Shown here: positions 10,717 through 20,016 of the stretch, in pieces | Position numbering within the stretch: the first letter of the stretch is position 1 | How the letters are laid out: every line of letters starts with the position of its first letter | NCBI GenBank assembly: GCA_938084835.1 | Contig: CALKER010000007.1 | Coordinates: 124,001-188,000, forward strand | Source: an uncultured Thermoguttaceae bacterium | GTDB lineage: Bacteria > Planctomycetota > Planctomycetia > Pirellulales > Thermoguttaceae | DNA: 64,000 nucleotides | Direction of reading: 5' to 3' | Made by a program: the position numbers and the translations under genes | The notes under the pieces: generated by a model | What the model saw: the letters and a program-made list of their open reading frames with translations, nothing else | What the model was told of the DNA's origin: nothing | Database searches by the model: none

Positions 10717-12567
10717 TTAGTCGGATGGCTGTCCCGTAAACCCATCGAGGCTACGCCGCAGGGACACGATGCGTTCAAGAAGGGCTAGTTGCTCACTTTC
10801 CGATAGTTTTTCCGAAGCAAGTCTCTGCGTTACCCGAGGAAGCTCCTGTTCCACGGTACGCATCATAAACGTCTTCACGAACGCCTCCAAAGCCTCCTGC
10901 GGTGCCTCAATCGGTTTACGATGCGCCTCTTCATCCAGCGCCACCAGCAGGGAATGAAGATGCGGATCTTCGAAGTAATTCAAAAGGGCATCCAATGTGA
11001 CCGATTGCCCGGAATCCGTCAAGACCTTCATAGCCGCGTAAATGCGGCGATAAGGCGGGTAAGCGATCGATTCCGGCGGGATGACAGCAAGAGCTGTCCC
11101 CACCAAGCGGGGATGAGCAAGGAGGATTTCCAAAAGCTCCCGCTGCCATGGTTCGGGGATTTCCTCCCGAGGGCTCATTTCCGGCCCTTTTCGCGAAGGC
11201 CGGGTGCGGCGTAATTCAGCCAACCGCTTCCGCAACACCTCCTCGCCAACAGCAAATTCAAACGAGAGCCGCCGAAGTAGAAGGCCTTCGCGAATGCGAT
11301 TCTCTTCTCGGCCCCAGCTCGGTGCTGCTGCCACCACTCGCAGGAGTCGCTCCAAAGCCCAATCGGCCGCCGCCAAGCCGGCAGGGGGTCTTTCCCCCAC
11401 AAACACCCGCCGCGCATGCTCGAAAGCATCCACGGCGGCGGTGGTTAGGATCGCGGACAGTGCTTCCGGCCCAGCCGTCAGTAAGAACTCAGCTGGGTCT
11501 TTCTCTTCCGGTAAAATGGCCACGCGGAGGTCTGCGTCGCCGGCAAGAAAAAGCTCAAGCAATTCGGCGGCACGTTTTCGGCCAGCCTCGTCCCCGTCCA
11601 AAAGCAGGACAACGCTGTGGGTATACCGTCTGAGAAGTCGGAGATGGGCTTCCCCGAATGCCGTGCCTAACACGGCAACGGTTTCCGCAAAACCGTATTG
11701 GTGGGCAAGTATACAGTCTGTATATCCTTCCACTACCAGGGCGCGACCGGCACGATAAATCGCCTGCCACGCCTGGGCCAAACCATAAAGCGTGCGACTT
11801 TTCGAAAAAAGTGGTGTCTCCGGACCATTGAGATATTTCGCCTGAGCACCAAAGGGTATACCGGGTCGGATCCCGTACTGTTCTGGAAGGATTCTTCCCC
11901 CGAAACTGACGGTGCGGAATTGGGCATCATGAATGGGAAAGATGAGCCGGCCACAAAAACGGTCGTACAGCATCCCAGTAGCCGAGCGGGCGACGACCCC
12001 CGCGGCCATTAACTCGGCCGGATCGATTTGCTGCCGCCGTGCCTCGCGGACCAGCCAATCCGGTGTGGGCGGAGAAAACCCCAAGCGAAACCGCTCGATG
12101 CTTTCTGCCGCTAAGCCCCGCTCTTCAAGGTATCTTCGCACCGGCGCGGCCGACGCATGCTCCAGGAGATACTCGTGGTACTTCTCTTCGGCCCACCTGA
12201 GAACTTCCTGAAGCGCCACCTTGGATGGGTGCGGACTTCCCCGCCCGGAGCGACACCCAGAATCCCCCGAGGAATGTATTGGCAGCCCCGCCATTTCTGC
12301 CAGGGTTCGGAATGCCTCCCGGAACTCCAAACCCTCAATCCTCATCAAAAAAGTAAAGATATCACCCCCGATGTTACACACCCAGCATCGGAACGTCTGC
12401 CGCTGCGGGTCTACCTGCAGACTCGGGTGCCGGTCATCGTGCCAAGGGCACAATCCCACCAGCAGCCGCCCTTGTCGCCGAAGCGGGATATAACGCCCCA
12501 CCAGATCGACAATATCGATCGTTTGTTTGATGCGCTCTTTAGTGTGCTGGTAGTCCGGGGATCCCAC
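10717..12567 (-). CDS. dnaG: DNA primase
   Basis: Synthesises RNA primers for the replication fork and partners DnaB helicase. In order: the zinc-binding domain CPWHDDRHPS plus FRCWVCNIGGD, the catalytic core with RFRLGFSP and FPIHDAQFRTVSFGGR, the TOPRIM domain with VVEGYTD and LLLDGDEAGRKRA, and a helical C-terminal helicase-binding region. The frame opens at 12639, but a GTG at 12567 has AGGAGG five bases upstream and begins (V/M)GSPDYQHTKERI, the natural DnaG start, giving 616 residues. The normal length is about 600. It is transcribed with rpoD. Confidence 0.95.
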   Translation of the reverse strand: MGSPDYQHTKERIKQTIDIVDLVGRYIPLRRQGRLLVGLCPWHDDRHPSLQVDPQRQTFRCWVCNIGGDIFTFLMRIEGLEFREAFRTLAEMAGLPIHSSGDSGCRSGRGSPHPSKVALQEVLRWAEEKYHEYLLEHASAAPVRRYLEERGLAAESIERFRLGFSPPTPDWLVREARRQQIDPAELMAAGVVARSATGMLYDRFCGRLIFPIHDAQFRTVSFGGRILPEQYGIRPGIPFGAQAKYLNGPETPLFSKSRTLYGLAQAWQAIYRAGRALVVEGYTDCILAHQYGFAETVAVLGTAFGEAHLRLLRRYTHSVVLLLDGDEAGRKRAAELLELFLAGDADLRVAILPEEKDPAEFLLTAGPEALSAILTTAAVDAFEHARRVFVGERPPAGLAAADWALERLLRVVAAAPSWGREENRIREGLLLRRLSFEFAVGEEVLRKRLAELRRTRPSRKGPEMSPREEIPEPWQRELLEILLAHPRLVGTALAVIPPESIAYPPYRRIYAAMKVLTDSGQSVTLDALLNYFEDPHLHSLLVALDEEAHRKPIEAPQEALEAFVKTFMMRTVEQELPRVTQRLASEKLSESEQLALLERIVSLRRSLDGFTGQPSD

Positions 12568-13355
12568 CGCCGCCTCCTGCACGTGCCCCCTCAATCTTTG
12601 GCCTTTACTCGGACTTAAGGACGACTCTAAACTCCGCACAAGAATGGCCGGGCCCCCGAAAAGGGGGAGAAAGATCCTTTAAACTGCCGATTATAGCCGC
12701 GGTTTTTGAGATAGGTCAATGTCGGGTGAGAACCGGCCACCACGTCTGAGTGCCCAAGGTTTAGCTTACTCCAACTGGTCAAAAGCACCGACCGCATGAA
12801 TTCCCCTCGCACAGCCAAGGCTCAGCCGAAAAACCCTCGTGGCGCATGCTGCGTCCTCGGCTCGCCTTTACACGGGTGCGGTTTAACTCCGTAAGTGAGG
12901 ATCCTAAACCACCCAGAAGACTCGTTCATAAGAGTGCGCAGCTCTGGGCACGTTGATCCTCCGGTTTACCCCGCCGATAATGCTCCCCTCCCAATATGTG
13001 GGGCAAGTCCCGGGGATTTGATAGGGGCTAGCCAAGTCGCCATTGTTCCTCCACTTTTGTGATAGCCGTGAGATTTGCAACCCGGTTCCCCTAGCCAGCT
13101 GCGTGCTTCTTTTGTGCGAAGTGACACTCGCCGCTTGCCTTGCCGTGGCTTTTCCCGTGTCGTAGGCGGCCGACAAGCTGCTTCATCGCGAAGCCGGCTC
13201 GAGGGCGACTTCCCCGATCGACTCGTTCATGCCTCACAACCCCGGTTGCCCAAGGCTTCCTAGCCTCCTCGTGGACGCACGCACATGTCGCCGACTCACC
13301 ACCCCGCTTGAGCCGGGCTTTCCCTTCAGTTCCCTTATTAACTGCTGTGGGATCT
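12568..13355. other. Intergenic between dnaG and ABC operon
   Basis: This spacer lies between the dnaG start and the end of the ABC permease gene. Small open frames on both strands at 13091-13418 have no motif. I see no RNA gene or terminator that I can support. Confidence 0.3.
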
Positions 13356-14183
13356 TTAACTACTGGCACTTCGGTAGCTTTCGATGGCTGCTTGGAATAT
13401 CCGCCGGCAGCACCATAAGGAGCCAGCCGTGGCAGCTAAGGCAAAAAGAGGCAAACCCCATTCCGGCAAAGTCTGTGGATAAAGAGGTCGGATCAAAAGC
13501 CGGGCGGGAACATTCACCACAATGAGTACTGGGATCACGAACGTAAACACAATCCGTAGCGGCAGGCCCAAGGGCCCCCGGTAAATTTCCATGGGGTATC
13601 TTCCGAAGATGGTGAGATAGAACCAAAAGTCATAAAGCGTTTGATTGCGGCCCAACCACACTGTCGTCGCCGCCAACGAAAACATTAACGAATAAAGTAT
13701 CGCGACCCCGCAGACTACGTAGATCACATAAAGCGCAATCGGTATCACACCTGGCACCCAACCGAGCTCGATCAAAGAGAAAATCAACAGAGCCACCCCA
13801 ACCACTAGGTTCCCACCCGTGCTCAGATCTAATCGTTCGAAAGAAACCAGCACCTGACAATCTAGGGGCTTAACCAGCAGAAAGTCGAGCACGCCCGTAC
13901 GAACTCGCTCGCTAAAAAGATCGGCATTGGGCATAAACACCGAGTGAACGATGCTGTTGATGATGAGCCCCGTAGCAAAAAAGACAAAGAACTGGCTTCG
14001 TCCCCAGCCAGTGCCCGCACCAATCGACGGGGTATACTGGAAAACAAGAAGATAAAAGGCAATATTCGCACACACCCAGAGAAGGCTGGCCGCCGTTACG
14101 ATTATGAAATTGGTGCGGAACATGAGTTCCCGCACTAGGCTATTGCGGGCGCATGTCAGGATAACCCTAAAGGCGCGACCCAT
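13356..14183 (-). CDS. ABC-2 type permease (DUF990-like), second subunit
   Basis: A 275-residue integral membrane protein with about six hydrophobic segments, including NFIIVTAASLLWVCANIAFY, LINSIVHSVF and VYVVCGVAILYSLMFSLAA. It matches the ABC-2 permease families paired with the ATPase type at 15354-16427 (the COG4586/COG4587/COG3694 system, related to daunorubicin and polyketide exporters). The substrate is unknown. The frame is open to 14291, but the ATG at 14183 (MGRAFRVIL) has GGGGGAAG about ten bases upstream and gives a typical basic N-terminus. Order on the minus strand is ATPase, permease 1, permease 2. Confidence 0.85.
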   Translation of the reverse strand: MGRAFRVILTCARNSLVRELMFRTNFIIVTAASLLWVCANIAFYLLVFQYTPSIGAGTGWGRSQFFVFFATGLIINSIVHSVFMPNADLFSERVRTGVLDFLLVKPLDCQVLVSFERLDLSTGGNLVVGVALLIFSLIELGWVPGVIPIALYVIYVVCGVAILYSLMFSLAATTVWLGRNQTLYDFWFYLTIFGRYPMEIYRGPLGLPLRIVFTFVIPVLIVVNVPARLLIRPLYPQTLPEWGLPLFALAATAGSLWCCRRIFQAAIESYRSASS

Positions 14184-14280
14184 CTGCAATTTTCTTCCCC
14201 CAACAGTTTTCACAAAAAGCTGTAAATTATGCAGGCAATTACCTCTAGAGATGAGTCCCCCGGCTTCCGGCCGGCTGGAA

Positions 14281-15135
14281 CTATCCACCAAATCCGCTGT
14301 AACGCCTAACGCCTAGGTAAAGCACCACTCGTGCTGTGACAAAGGCCGCCAGCGTCCACAGACCTTGTACTCCCACCCCTAACCATACGGTTTCCGCAGG
14401 CACTTTCCCAAGAAATATCGCCGAAGGATAGTAAGCTAGATATTGAAACGGCAAAAGGGCGACTAGGGACCTAAATGGCTCAGGTAACATATCCAGGGGG
14501 AACATGTGCCCCGAGAAAAAGAAGTTGAGCAGCATAAATACAAACACCAACGAGCTTACCTCCAGAAACCAAAATCCAACAAGTCCGATCGTTGCCTCTA
14601 AATAAAATCCGAGCAAAAATGCCAGAAGAAGCGATAGGATGTACGCCGAAATCACCGAGCCATCAGGCCATCCCTCAAAAAACCCCCGACATAAATAGAA
14701 AATCACAAAAAATGGCCCAAGGGCCATTACATAGTACACCACCTTATGCGCCACCCTGTGAAGAAGTAAAAAACCCAGCAAATCCACCGGCTGGACCAAA
14801 AACTTTTTGACGTTTCCGTCGCGGATGTCGCGCGCTATCCCGCTGGCCAAACTGGGCATGCTGGAGAAAGCTCGGCTAATCATCGTCAACAAATAATAAG
14901 CTACCATCTGACGGTACGAGTAACCCACAATCCTGGCTTGAGTGACACCGCCGACGGCTTCGAAAATCGCTGCCCAGAGGAGGATCTGCGTGACAATCGG
15001 CAAAAACCGCATCAACGCTCCCAAAAAGAATTCTCCCCGATAAACAAGCCGTTCTTGTACACTAAGCTCGAAGATTGTGAGCCACGACTGTACGCGCCGC
15101 CAAAGGTTGTATGCCACACGGCTCGTCTTTTTCAT
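14281..15135 (-). CDS. ABC-2 type permease, first subunit
   Basis: A 284-residue membrane protein with six predicted spanning segments. The N-terminal amphipathic part ends at VYRGEFFLGALMRFLPIVTQ, and the rest contains long hydrophobic stretches such as VVYYVMALGPFFVIFYL and YILSLLLAFLLGFYLEATIG. It is a paralogue of the following permease and probably forms a heterodimer with it. The motif RDIRDGNVKKFLVQPVD between segments is typical of this ABC-2 group, as is the equivalent ERVRTGVLDFLLVKPLD in the partner. Its stop is 97 bases before the partner's start. Confidence 0.87.
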   Translation of the reverse strand: MKKTSRVAYNLWRRVQSWLTIFELSVQERLVYRGEFFLGALMRFLPIVTQILLWAAIFEAVGGVTQARIVGYSYRQMVAYYLLTMISRAFSSMPSLASGIARDIRDGNVKKFLVQPVDLLGFLLLHRVAHKVVYYVMALGPFFVIFYLCRGFFEGWPDGSVISAYILSLLLAFLLGFYLEATIGLVGFWFLEVSSLVFVFMLLNFFFSGHMFPLDMLPEPFRSLVALLPFQYLAYYPSAIFLGKVPAETVWLGVGVQGLWTLAAFVTARVVLYLGVRRYSGFGG

Positions 15136-15353
15136 TGGGGCAGGTTTCGACCAAAGCGGTAATTAATCCTCACGTGGAATTGGCGCTCAAGCTTCCTCGA
15201 AGCTTCTACAGCCCTCCTTTGGTGGGTCCGGGCTACAAATGGCGATCTTTCCGAACGATCGTTCCCTCCAGTTAAATTCCGCCAGCCTGAGATAGACCTT
15301 GGGACCAACCGGTTATGGGAGGACCGGCACAATGCTTTTGCCAAAAAATCCCG

Positions 15354-16427
15354 CTAGGGAGAATTCTCCCTTCCTTTGGCTACCCCGGCGCCGGTTGAGC
15401 TTTGTCGCGGAGAAAGCTCAGCGTGGGAGAAGACCTCGACAATAACTTCCTCCAACGGTGGATCCTCCACGCTGAGATCCTGAACCGCATGACTGTGAAG
15501 GATTCCGGCGATTGCCTCCGTCACTTGAGGTCGAGGGACGCGAATTTTCACCCGCGGCCATTCTGTACTGACCACTTCGCCGAAGCGAGCAAGCTCTCCC
15601 GCCGGCCGACCATCGCTGAGAACTACCGTGACGATTTTATCTCGGCTGAAACGGTGCATGATTCCGCTCAGGGAGCCATCGTAAACAACTTGACCTGCGA
15701 CGATCACGATGACACGTCGACAAAGCGCCGCCACGTCCTTCATGTAATGACTGGTCAGGAGAATGGTTGTGTGGTATTTCTGCTGATACTGCTTCAGGAA
15801 TTGTTGAATGCTGTACTGGGCCACCACATCGAGGCCGATTGTCGGTTCGTCGAGGAAAAGGACTTCCGGACGATGAAGGAGGGCTGCTACCAGCTCGAGC
15901 TTCATTCGTTCCCCCAAAGACAGTTCGCGTACGGGACGATCCAGAAGGTGTCGAACTCCTAGGATCGTTGTGAGCTCGTCGCGGGTTTGTTCGAATTGTC
16001 GCCGCTCGATGCCGTAGATCTGCTGGTGAAGGCGAAAGGAATCGGCCGCCGGTAAATCCCACCACAACTGGTGCTTTTGCCCCATGACCAAGGCAAATCG
16101 TCGCCGATAGGCATTCTCCCGCTTCCAGGGGATGTGCCCCAACACCCGAGCCGTGCCGGCTGTGGGCGTAATAATCCCGCTTAATAGCTTGAGCGTGGTT
16201 GTTTTTCCCGCGCCGTTGGGACCCAAAAAAGCGACGAATTCCCCCCGCTCCACCTGAAGATCGATCCCTCGGACAGCCTCGATGGTCCGATATTCCCGCC
16301 GCATCAGCCCGCGGAGGGAGGCCCAAAGGCCCTCCTGCTTTTGATAAACCCGGTAATGCTTTGTCAAACCTTTTGTCTCGAGGACAATCATACCTGGACT
16401 GCCCGGTTTGTCGTGAGTGGGGCGCAT
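15354..16427 (-). CDS. ABC transporter ATP-binding protein (exporter type)
   Basis: A 357-residue ATPase with Walker A GPNGAGKTT, a Q-loop region VMGQKHQLWWDLP, signature LSLGERMKLEL, Walker B VLFLDEPTIGLD and the H-loop LLTSHYMKD. The extended N-terminus (YRVYQKQEGLWASLRG) and the roughly 100-residue tail after the H-loop are typical of the COG4586 subgroup that pairs with two DUF990-like permeases, which follow here. It most likely powers export; the substrate is unknown. The start could also be the ATG at 16391 (MIVLETKGLTKHY). Upstream lies a tandem 15-bp repeat that may be an operator. Confidence 0.93.
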   Translation of the reverse strand: MRPTHDKPGSPGMIVLETKGLTKHYRVYQKQEGLWASLRGLMRREYRTIEAVRGIDLQVERGEFVAFLGPNGAGKTTTLKLLSGIITPTAGTARVLGHIPWKRENAYRRRFALVMGQKHQLWWDLPAADSFRLHQQIYGIERRQFEQTRDELTTILGVRHLLDRPVRELSLGERMKLELVAALLHRPEVLFLDEPTIGLDVVAQYSIQQFLKQYQQKYHTTILLTSHYMKDVAALCRRVIVIVAGQVVYDGSLSGIMHRFSRDKIVTVVLSDGRPAGELARFGEVVSTEWPRVKIRVPRPQVTEAIAGILHSHAVQDLSVEDPPLEEVIVEVFSHAELSPRQSSTGAGVAKGRENSP

Positions 16428-16573
16428 CTTTTACTGCACAATACAGTGGTGGCCTTAGATGGTCCCAAAGGATCCATCGCTGTGCTTCCGTCAAAAGGCC
16501 CTACGGGAGGAAAAATCCTAGCGTCTTTTCGGGCCATTTCTCCCCAAATCGCAGGAGGAAGGCGCCCCACTGA

Positions 16574-16603
16574 CCTACACATGTTTTTCCTACACATGTT
16601 TTT
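16574..16603. repeat. Tandem 15-bp repeat upstream of ABC operon
   Basis: CCTACACATGTTTTT occurs twice back to back at 16574-16588 and 16589-16603. It lies about 150 bases upstream of the ABC ATPase start, in the promoter-side spacer, and each copy holds the small palindrome ACATGT. It may be a pair of regulator half-sites or a simple slippage duplication. Confidence 0.5.
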
Positions 16604-16671
16604 ACCGATCGGGGAGGGAACAACCCATCGGCACCCAAGGAGTCCTTCAAGGCGGCCCAAAGCCCCAGTCA

Positions 16672-18036
16672 CTATCCACTTGGGGTGGGCGGCGGTTGCC
16701 ATGGATCATAACTTAGTTTGGCTGCCAGAGAAGGGCGGATAAATCGCTGGAGCAGGGGAGGATGCCAAGCAAAATTAACGTAAAGCAAGCTGCCCACCGC
16801 GTGATAACACCCTACCAGCGTAGTTCCATGTGAATCCTCCGCCAGGGTTGCCCGCGGACGAATCGGCCGAAGCTCCCACTCATGGGTACGATATCCGCGT
16901 AGCCGCATCTCCGAAGCAAACAGCCAGCTAGACTCTTTGGTGAAGCACTCGGTGGGAGACGGCTCTTGGGCAGCCCGGCACCATGTGGCCACAGCGGGCA
17001 AAACTCCCACCATGGGATAGGCGTCTCCCTCAGGCCTGCGAATTTCCTGACAGAGGTAGGCTGCCCCTGCCCCTTCAGCATAAACGGGTCGGCCCGATGC
17101 CAAGTGCCGGCGTAAGGCCGCCTTCATACAATGATTGGAGGCCAAGTCGCGGAGAAATCGGCCTAATGCGCCGCACCCAATGTAAACAACATCCGTACCT
17201 TCTGGGAGCGACTCATCATGAAGAGGTGAGAAATCAACAATCTTCACCCCCACGGCTTCTAAACCGTCCAAGGTTTCGCAAAAATAGCGATTAAACGCCT
17301 CGTCATAAGCTAGGGCCACCTGGCGCACCGACGGCCGGCCGTCACCCCAGTCTGGGGCGGTTGCGGCCGAGGTGTCCTCAAACGGCCAAGCATAGGCTTG
17401 GGCCGTCGTCATGATCTGCTGCTTCGACCACCATCGGCAAAATTGTTGTGCCAAGCTGTGCCACCATGCCCGCGGCAAACAGCCAACCTCCAAATGCTGA
17501 AAAAACTGGGAACGAAGCTCGTTCAGCCGAGGCAATCCCCCGAGGACCGGCACACCGTACAGAAGCTCAAGATCCGTGCGCAGGGACCAAAAATGCTTTT
17601 CGCTCTCCACCCGGTCGAGAAAAATCCCGGCCACCTTTTGCGGAAGAACAAGCTCCCGGCATCGATCGAGGCAAGTTGCGTCAACAATGACAAATCGCGG
17701 TAAATTTAGCCACTCACTAAGAAGGTCTAGCCCGCCACGGTCCCCGCCCGGATAGGAATATACCCCTTCCACAATGCCGATATCTGCGGTCCTCATGCCC
17801 CGGAGGAAAAACTCCCGGCACAACTGCGGAGTCATCAGCCAGCTATCGAGGTAACGCAGGCATCGTCCACACACCCCCCGGGCAACAGCGTAACGCGGAT
17901 AAGCACCCCGTCCCACGAATATTTGCGCATGAATGTTTTCGCTGCGGAGGGCGGCCAGAAGCGCAAGGGTGATCCACGGTGGTTCTTCGTGATAACCAAT
18001 CGTCCCAATTCCCAGCCGAGGAAGTTTGATCGACAT
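16672..18036 (-). CDS. CobB/CbiA-like protein without catalytic residues
   Basis: The 454 residues align along their length with cobyrinate a,c-diamide synthase, which amidates the corrin ring using ATP and glutamine. Shared stretches are RYLDSWLMTPQLCREFF, ADIGIVEGVY, GIFLDRVESEKHF, GVPVLGGLPR and, in the second domain, VALAYDEAFNRYF and IVDFSPLHDESLPEGTD. The active sites are gone. The P-loop position (residues 10-21) reads IGTIGYHEEPPW with no GKT. The glutaminase nucleophile loop (317-328) reads PVYAEGAGAAYL where CobB has a Cys, and the expected His near 420 is Asn. It should therefore not work as a synthase. GAGGG precedes the ATG by six bases. No other cobalamin gene is near. Confidence 0.8.
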   Translation of the reverse strand: MSIKLPRLGIGTIGYHEEPPWITLALLAALRSENIHAQIFVGRGAYPRYAVARGVCGRCLRYLDSWLMTPQLCREFFLRGMRTADIGIVEGVYSYPGGDRGGLDLLSEWLNLPRFVIVDATCLDRCRELVLPQKVAGIFLDRVESEKHFWSLRTDLELLYGVPVLGGLPRLNELRSQFFQHLEVGCLPRAWWHSLAQQFCRWWSKQQIMTTAQAYAWPFEDTSAATAPDWGDGRPSVRQVALAYDEAFNRYFCETLDGLEAVGVKIVDFSPLHDESLPEGTDVVYIGCGALGRFLRDLASNHCMKAALRRHLASGRPVYAEGAGAAYLCQEIRRPEGDAYPMVGVLPAVATWCRAAQEPSPTECFTKESSWLFASEMRLRGYRTHEWELRPIRPRATLAEDSHGTTLVGCYHAVGSLLYVNFAWHPPLLQRFIRPSLAAKLSYDPWQPPPTPSG

Positions 18037-18489
18037 GGCTATCCCTCGACCGCCTCAGGAGAGAACACCTTGCCCAAGCCGAGACAACGCGATGGAGTCA
18101 TTCTACCTCCTCCGTGTACATCGGCAAAACCTTCCTCGGTCACTTCGTCCCCTGTGAAAACACTCGGCACCCCCGCAGCTTTGTGGACACAAAAAGTTAC
18201 GTCACCAAAGAAGCCTCTCGGCCGCACATCAGGAAATTTTTCCACCTTTCGCCGAAACAACTTCGAAGCTCTCAACCTCGCGAATCTGTAACGTGAACCC
18301 TTGCCGCCTTAGCAATTTCACGTGAAGTTTACCAATCCCACAACCGCCCGCACGTTTGGGAACACTCCAACGGGTAAGTGGTTAGCCTGCTCAAAAACAG
18401 CGGCTCTCAGGAGCCAAGGAACCAACCGTTTCTCTTCCCAAAAACACAGCGTGGCTGCTTCTGGTTCCTCTTCCCTGGGAGAGACAGGG
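18037..18489. other. Spacer between HtrA and CobB-like gene
   Basis: No certain gene. A 78-codon minus-strand frame at 18039-18275, opening with TTG, ends two bases before the CobB-like ATG. It could be a leader or upstream ORF, but it has no known motif and a weak start. I looked for a cobalamin riboswitch on this strand and did not see its conserved boxes. Confidence 0.35.
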
Positions 18490-20016
18490 CTATTCTCCCC
18501 GCCGCACGAGCATTTCCTTACGTCCGTCGCGGGTTTCCACCACAATGGGAACACCGTCGGCCAGCGAAGAGGAGCGGACGGCCTCGCGAAACTCGCGGAT
18601 ATTGGTCACCGGCTGTCCACCAACCTCCACGATGATCATGCCCTCTCGAAGTCCGGCTTGCGCCGCTGGCCGACCGGGATCCACGTGCACTACCAGGACA
18701 CCTTTTTCCAATTTAAGCCCGAGGCGTCTGGCCGCTTCCGGCGTCAAATCGGTAGCCAACATTCCCCATTCGCGGTTTTGATAGATTTCTGATAATCGGG
18801 GAGTGCCGAAGTCCTCCGGCATGGGTTTTACTACTACCGTGAGCACAATTCGCTTTCCGTTACGAATCACTTCCAACTGCTGCTCGCTGTCGGCAGGGGA
18901 ACGCTCCACAAGCTCCTGTAAGTCTGCTGGAGTGCGAACCGATCGCCCGCCGTAAGCGACGATGATATCCTCGCGACGCAACCCCGCTTTTTCCGCAGGC
19001 GAGTTAGGAAAGATTCGCCCCACAAGCACACCACCTTCGGCACCCAACTCCCGCGCCCGCGACAAAGAGAGTTCAATTAGCTCAATGCCTAAGTACGACC
19101 GTGTGACACGCCCATATTGGATCAACTGTGGTACCACCCATTTGGCCAAATTGATGGGAATGGCGAATCCCACCCCCTGATTCACTCCGCTTCGGGAAAA
19201 GATAGCCGTGTTAATGCCCACCACCTCCCCCTCCAGATTGACCAGTGGGCCACCCGAATTGCCCGGATTAATTGCCGCGTCGGTTTGGAGGAATCGGGCT
19301 CGCTGCACGGCCCCCAAAGTCCGCCCCTTACCGCTGATGATCCCCGCACTGACGCTCTGCTCCAGTTCAAAGGGATGCCCGATGGCGATCACCCAATCAC
19401 CAATCTCCACTTGATCGGAATCCCCCAAGCGCGCTGCCGGAAGAGGGCTTTCCGGCTCGATCCGAATTACAGCTAAATCGGTTTGTTCGTCACTTCGGAC
19501 CTCCGTTGCGCGATACTCCCGGCCGTCGAATAATTGGATAAGCACCTGGTCGCTGTCCTCGACGACGTGTCGGTTGGTGAGAATCACTCCCTCGGGGTGG
19601 ATAATCACTCCCGATCCTAATCCCGGTTGAGGCTGAGGCGGGCTTTCCGGGTTGGGAATAACTTCTCCAAAGGGGAACGGAATTAATCGGTCCCTTCCTA
19701 CGCGATCCGGCCGAGTTATGGTGCGAATCTTCACCACTGTCGGTAACACTTGCTGGGCCGCGAACCGAAACGCCCGCGACAAACTCTTGGCCTGCTCAAT
19801 TGCCTCAGTTATAGCAGCATCGCGGGGTGGAGCTGTGGCGGTCACCGCCGAGAAATCCGGCGCGGGCCAACTGACCGAGGTCTGCTGAGCTGCTACTGAC
19901 GATTTGACAAGCCATGCTGGCCGTGTGCTGCTGACAAGACCGATCGCAACACCGATGCCGATGAGTCCAATCAACCCAAACCATCGCTGCCACGCACGGC
20001 TTCCGGGCTCTATCAT
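18490..20016 (-). CDS. HtrA/DegP-type serine protease
   Basis: A 508-residue membrane-anchored or exported protease for protein quality control in the envelope. The N-terminal segment FGLIGLIGIGVAIGLV (about 13-28) is a signal anchor. The trypsin-like domain has the triad His150 in TNRHVVED, Asp180 in QTDLAVI and Ser254 in NPGNSGGPL. Two PDZ domains follow, the first with SPAEKAGLRREDIIVAYGG and the second with PAAQAGLREGMIIVEVGGQ. A DegP-like layout with all catalytic residues suggests an active enzyme. GGAG lies eight bases before the ATG. It is a single gene on the minus strand, downstream of a very long non-coding stretch. Confidence 0.95.
   Translation of the reverse strand: MIEPGSRAWQRWFGLIGLIGIGVAIGLVSSTRPAWLVKSSVAAQQTSVSWPAPDFSAVTATAPPRDAAITEAIEQAKSLSRAFRFAAQQVLPTVVKIRTITRPDRVGRDRLIPFPFGEVIPNPESPPQPQPGLGSGVIIHPEGVILTNRHVVEDSDQVLIQLFDGREYRATEVRSDEQTDLAVIRIEPESPLPAARLGDSDQVEIGDWVIAIGHPFELEQSVSAGIISGKGRTLGAVQRARFLQTDAAINPGNSGGPLVNLEGEVVGINTAIFSRSGVNQGVGFAIPINLAKWVVPQLIQYGRVTRSYLGIELIELSLSRARELGAEGGVLVGRIFPNSPAEKAGLRREDIIVAYGGRSVRTPADLQELVERSPADSEQQLEVIRNGKRIVLTVVVKPMPEDFGTPRLSEIYQNREWGMLATDLTPEAARRLGLKLEKGVLVVHVDPGRPAAQAGLREGMIIVEVGGQPVTNIREFREAVRSSSLADGVPIVVETRDGRKEMLVRRGE

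Noticed and set aside
13091..13418. Opposed frames in the dnaG/ABC spacer
   Set aside because: Basic and Pro/Ser-rich composition with no recognisable family and no supported start.
18037..18300. Cobalamin riboswitch upstream of the CobB-like gene
   Set aside because: The conserved B12-box elements are not visible in order; only isolated GGTGCC-like bases occur.
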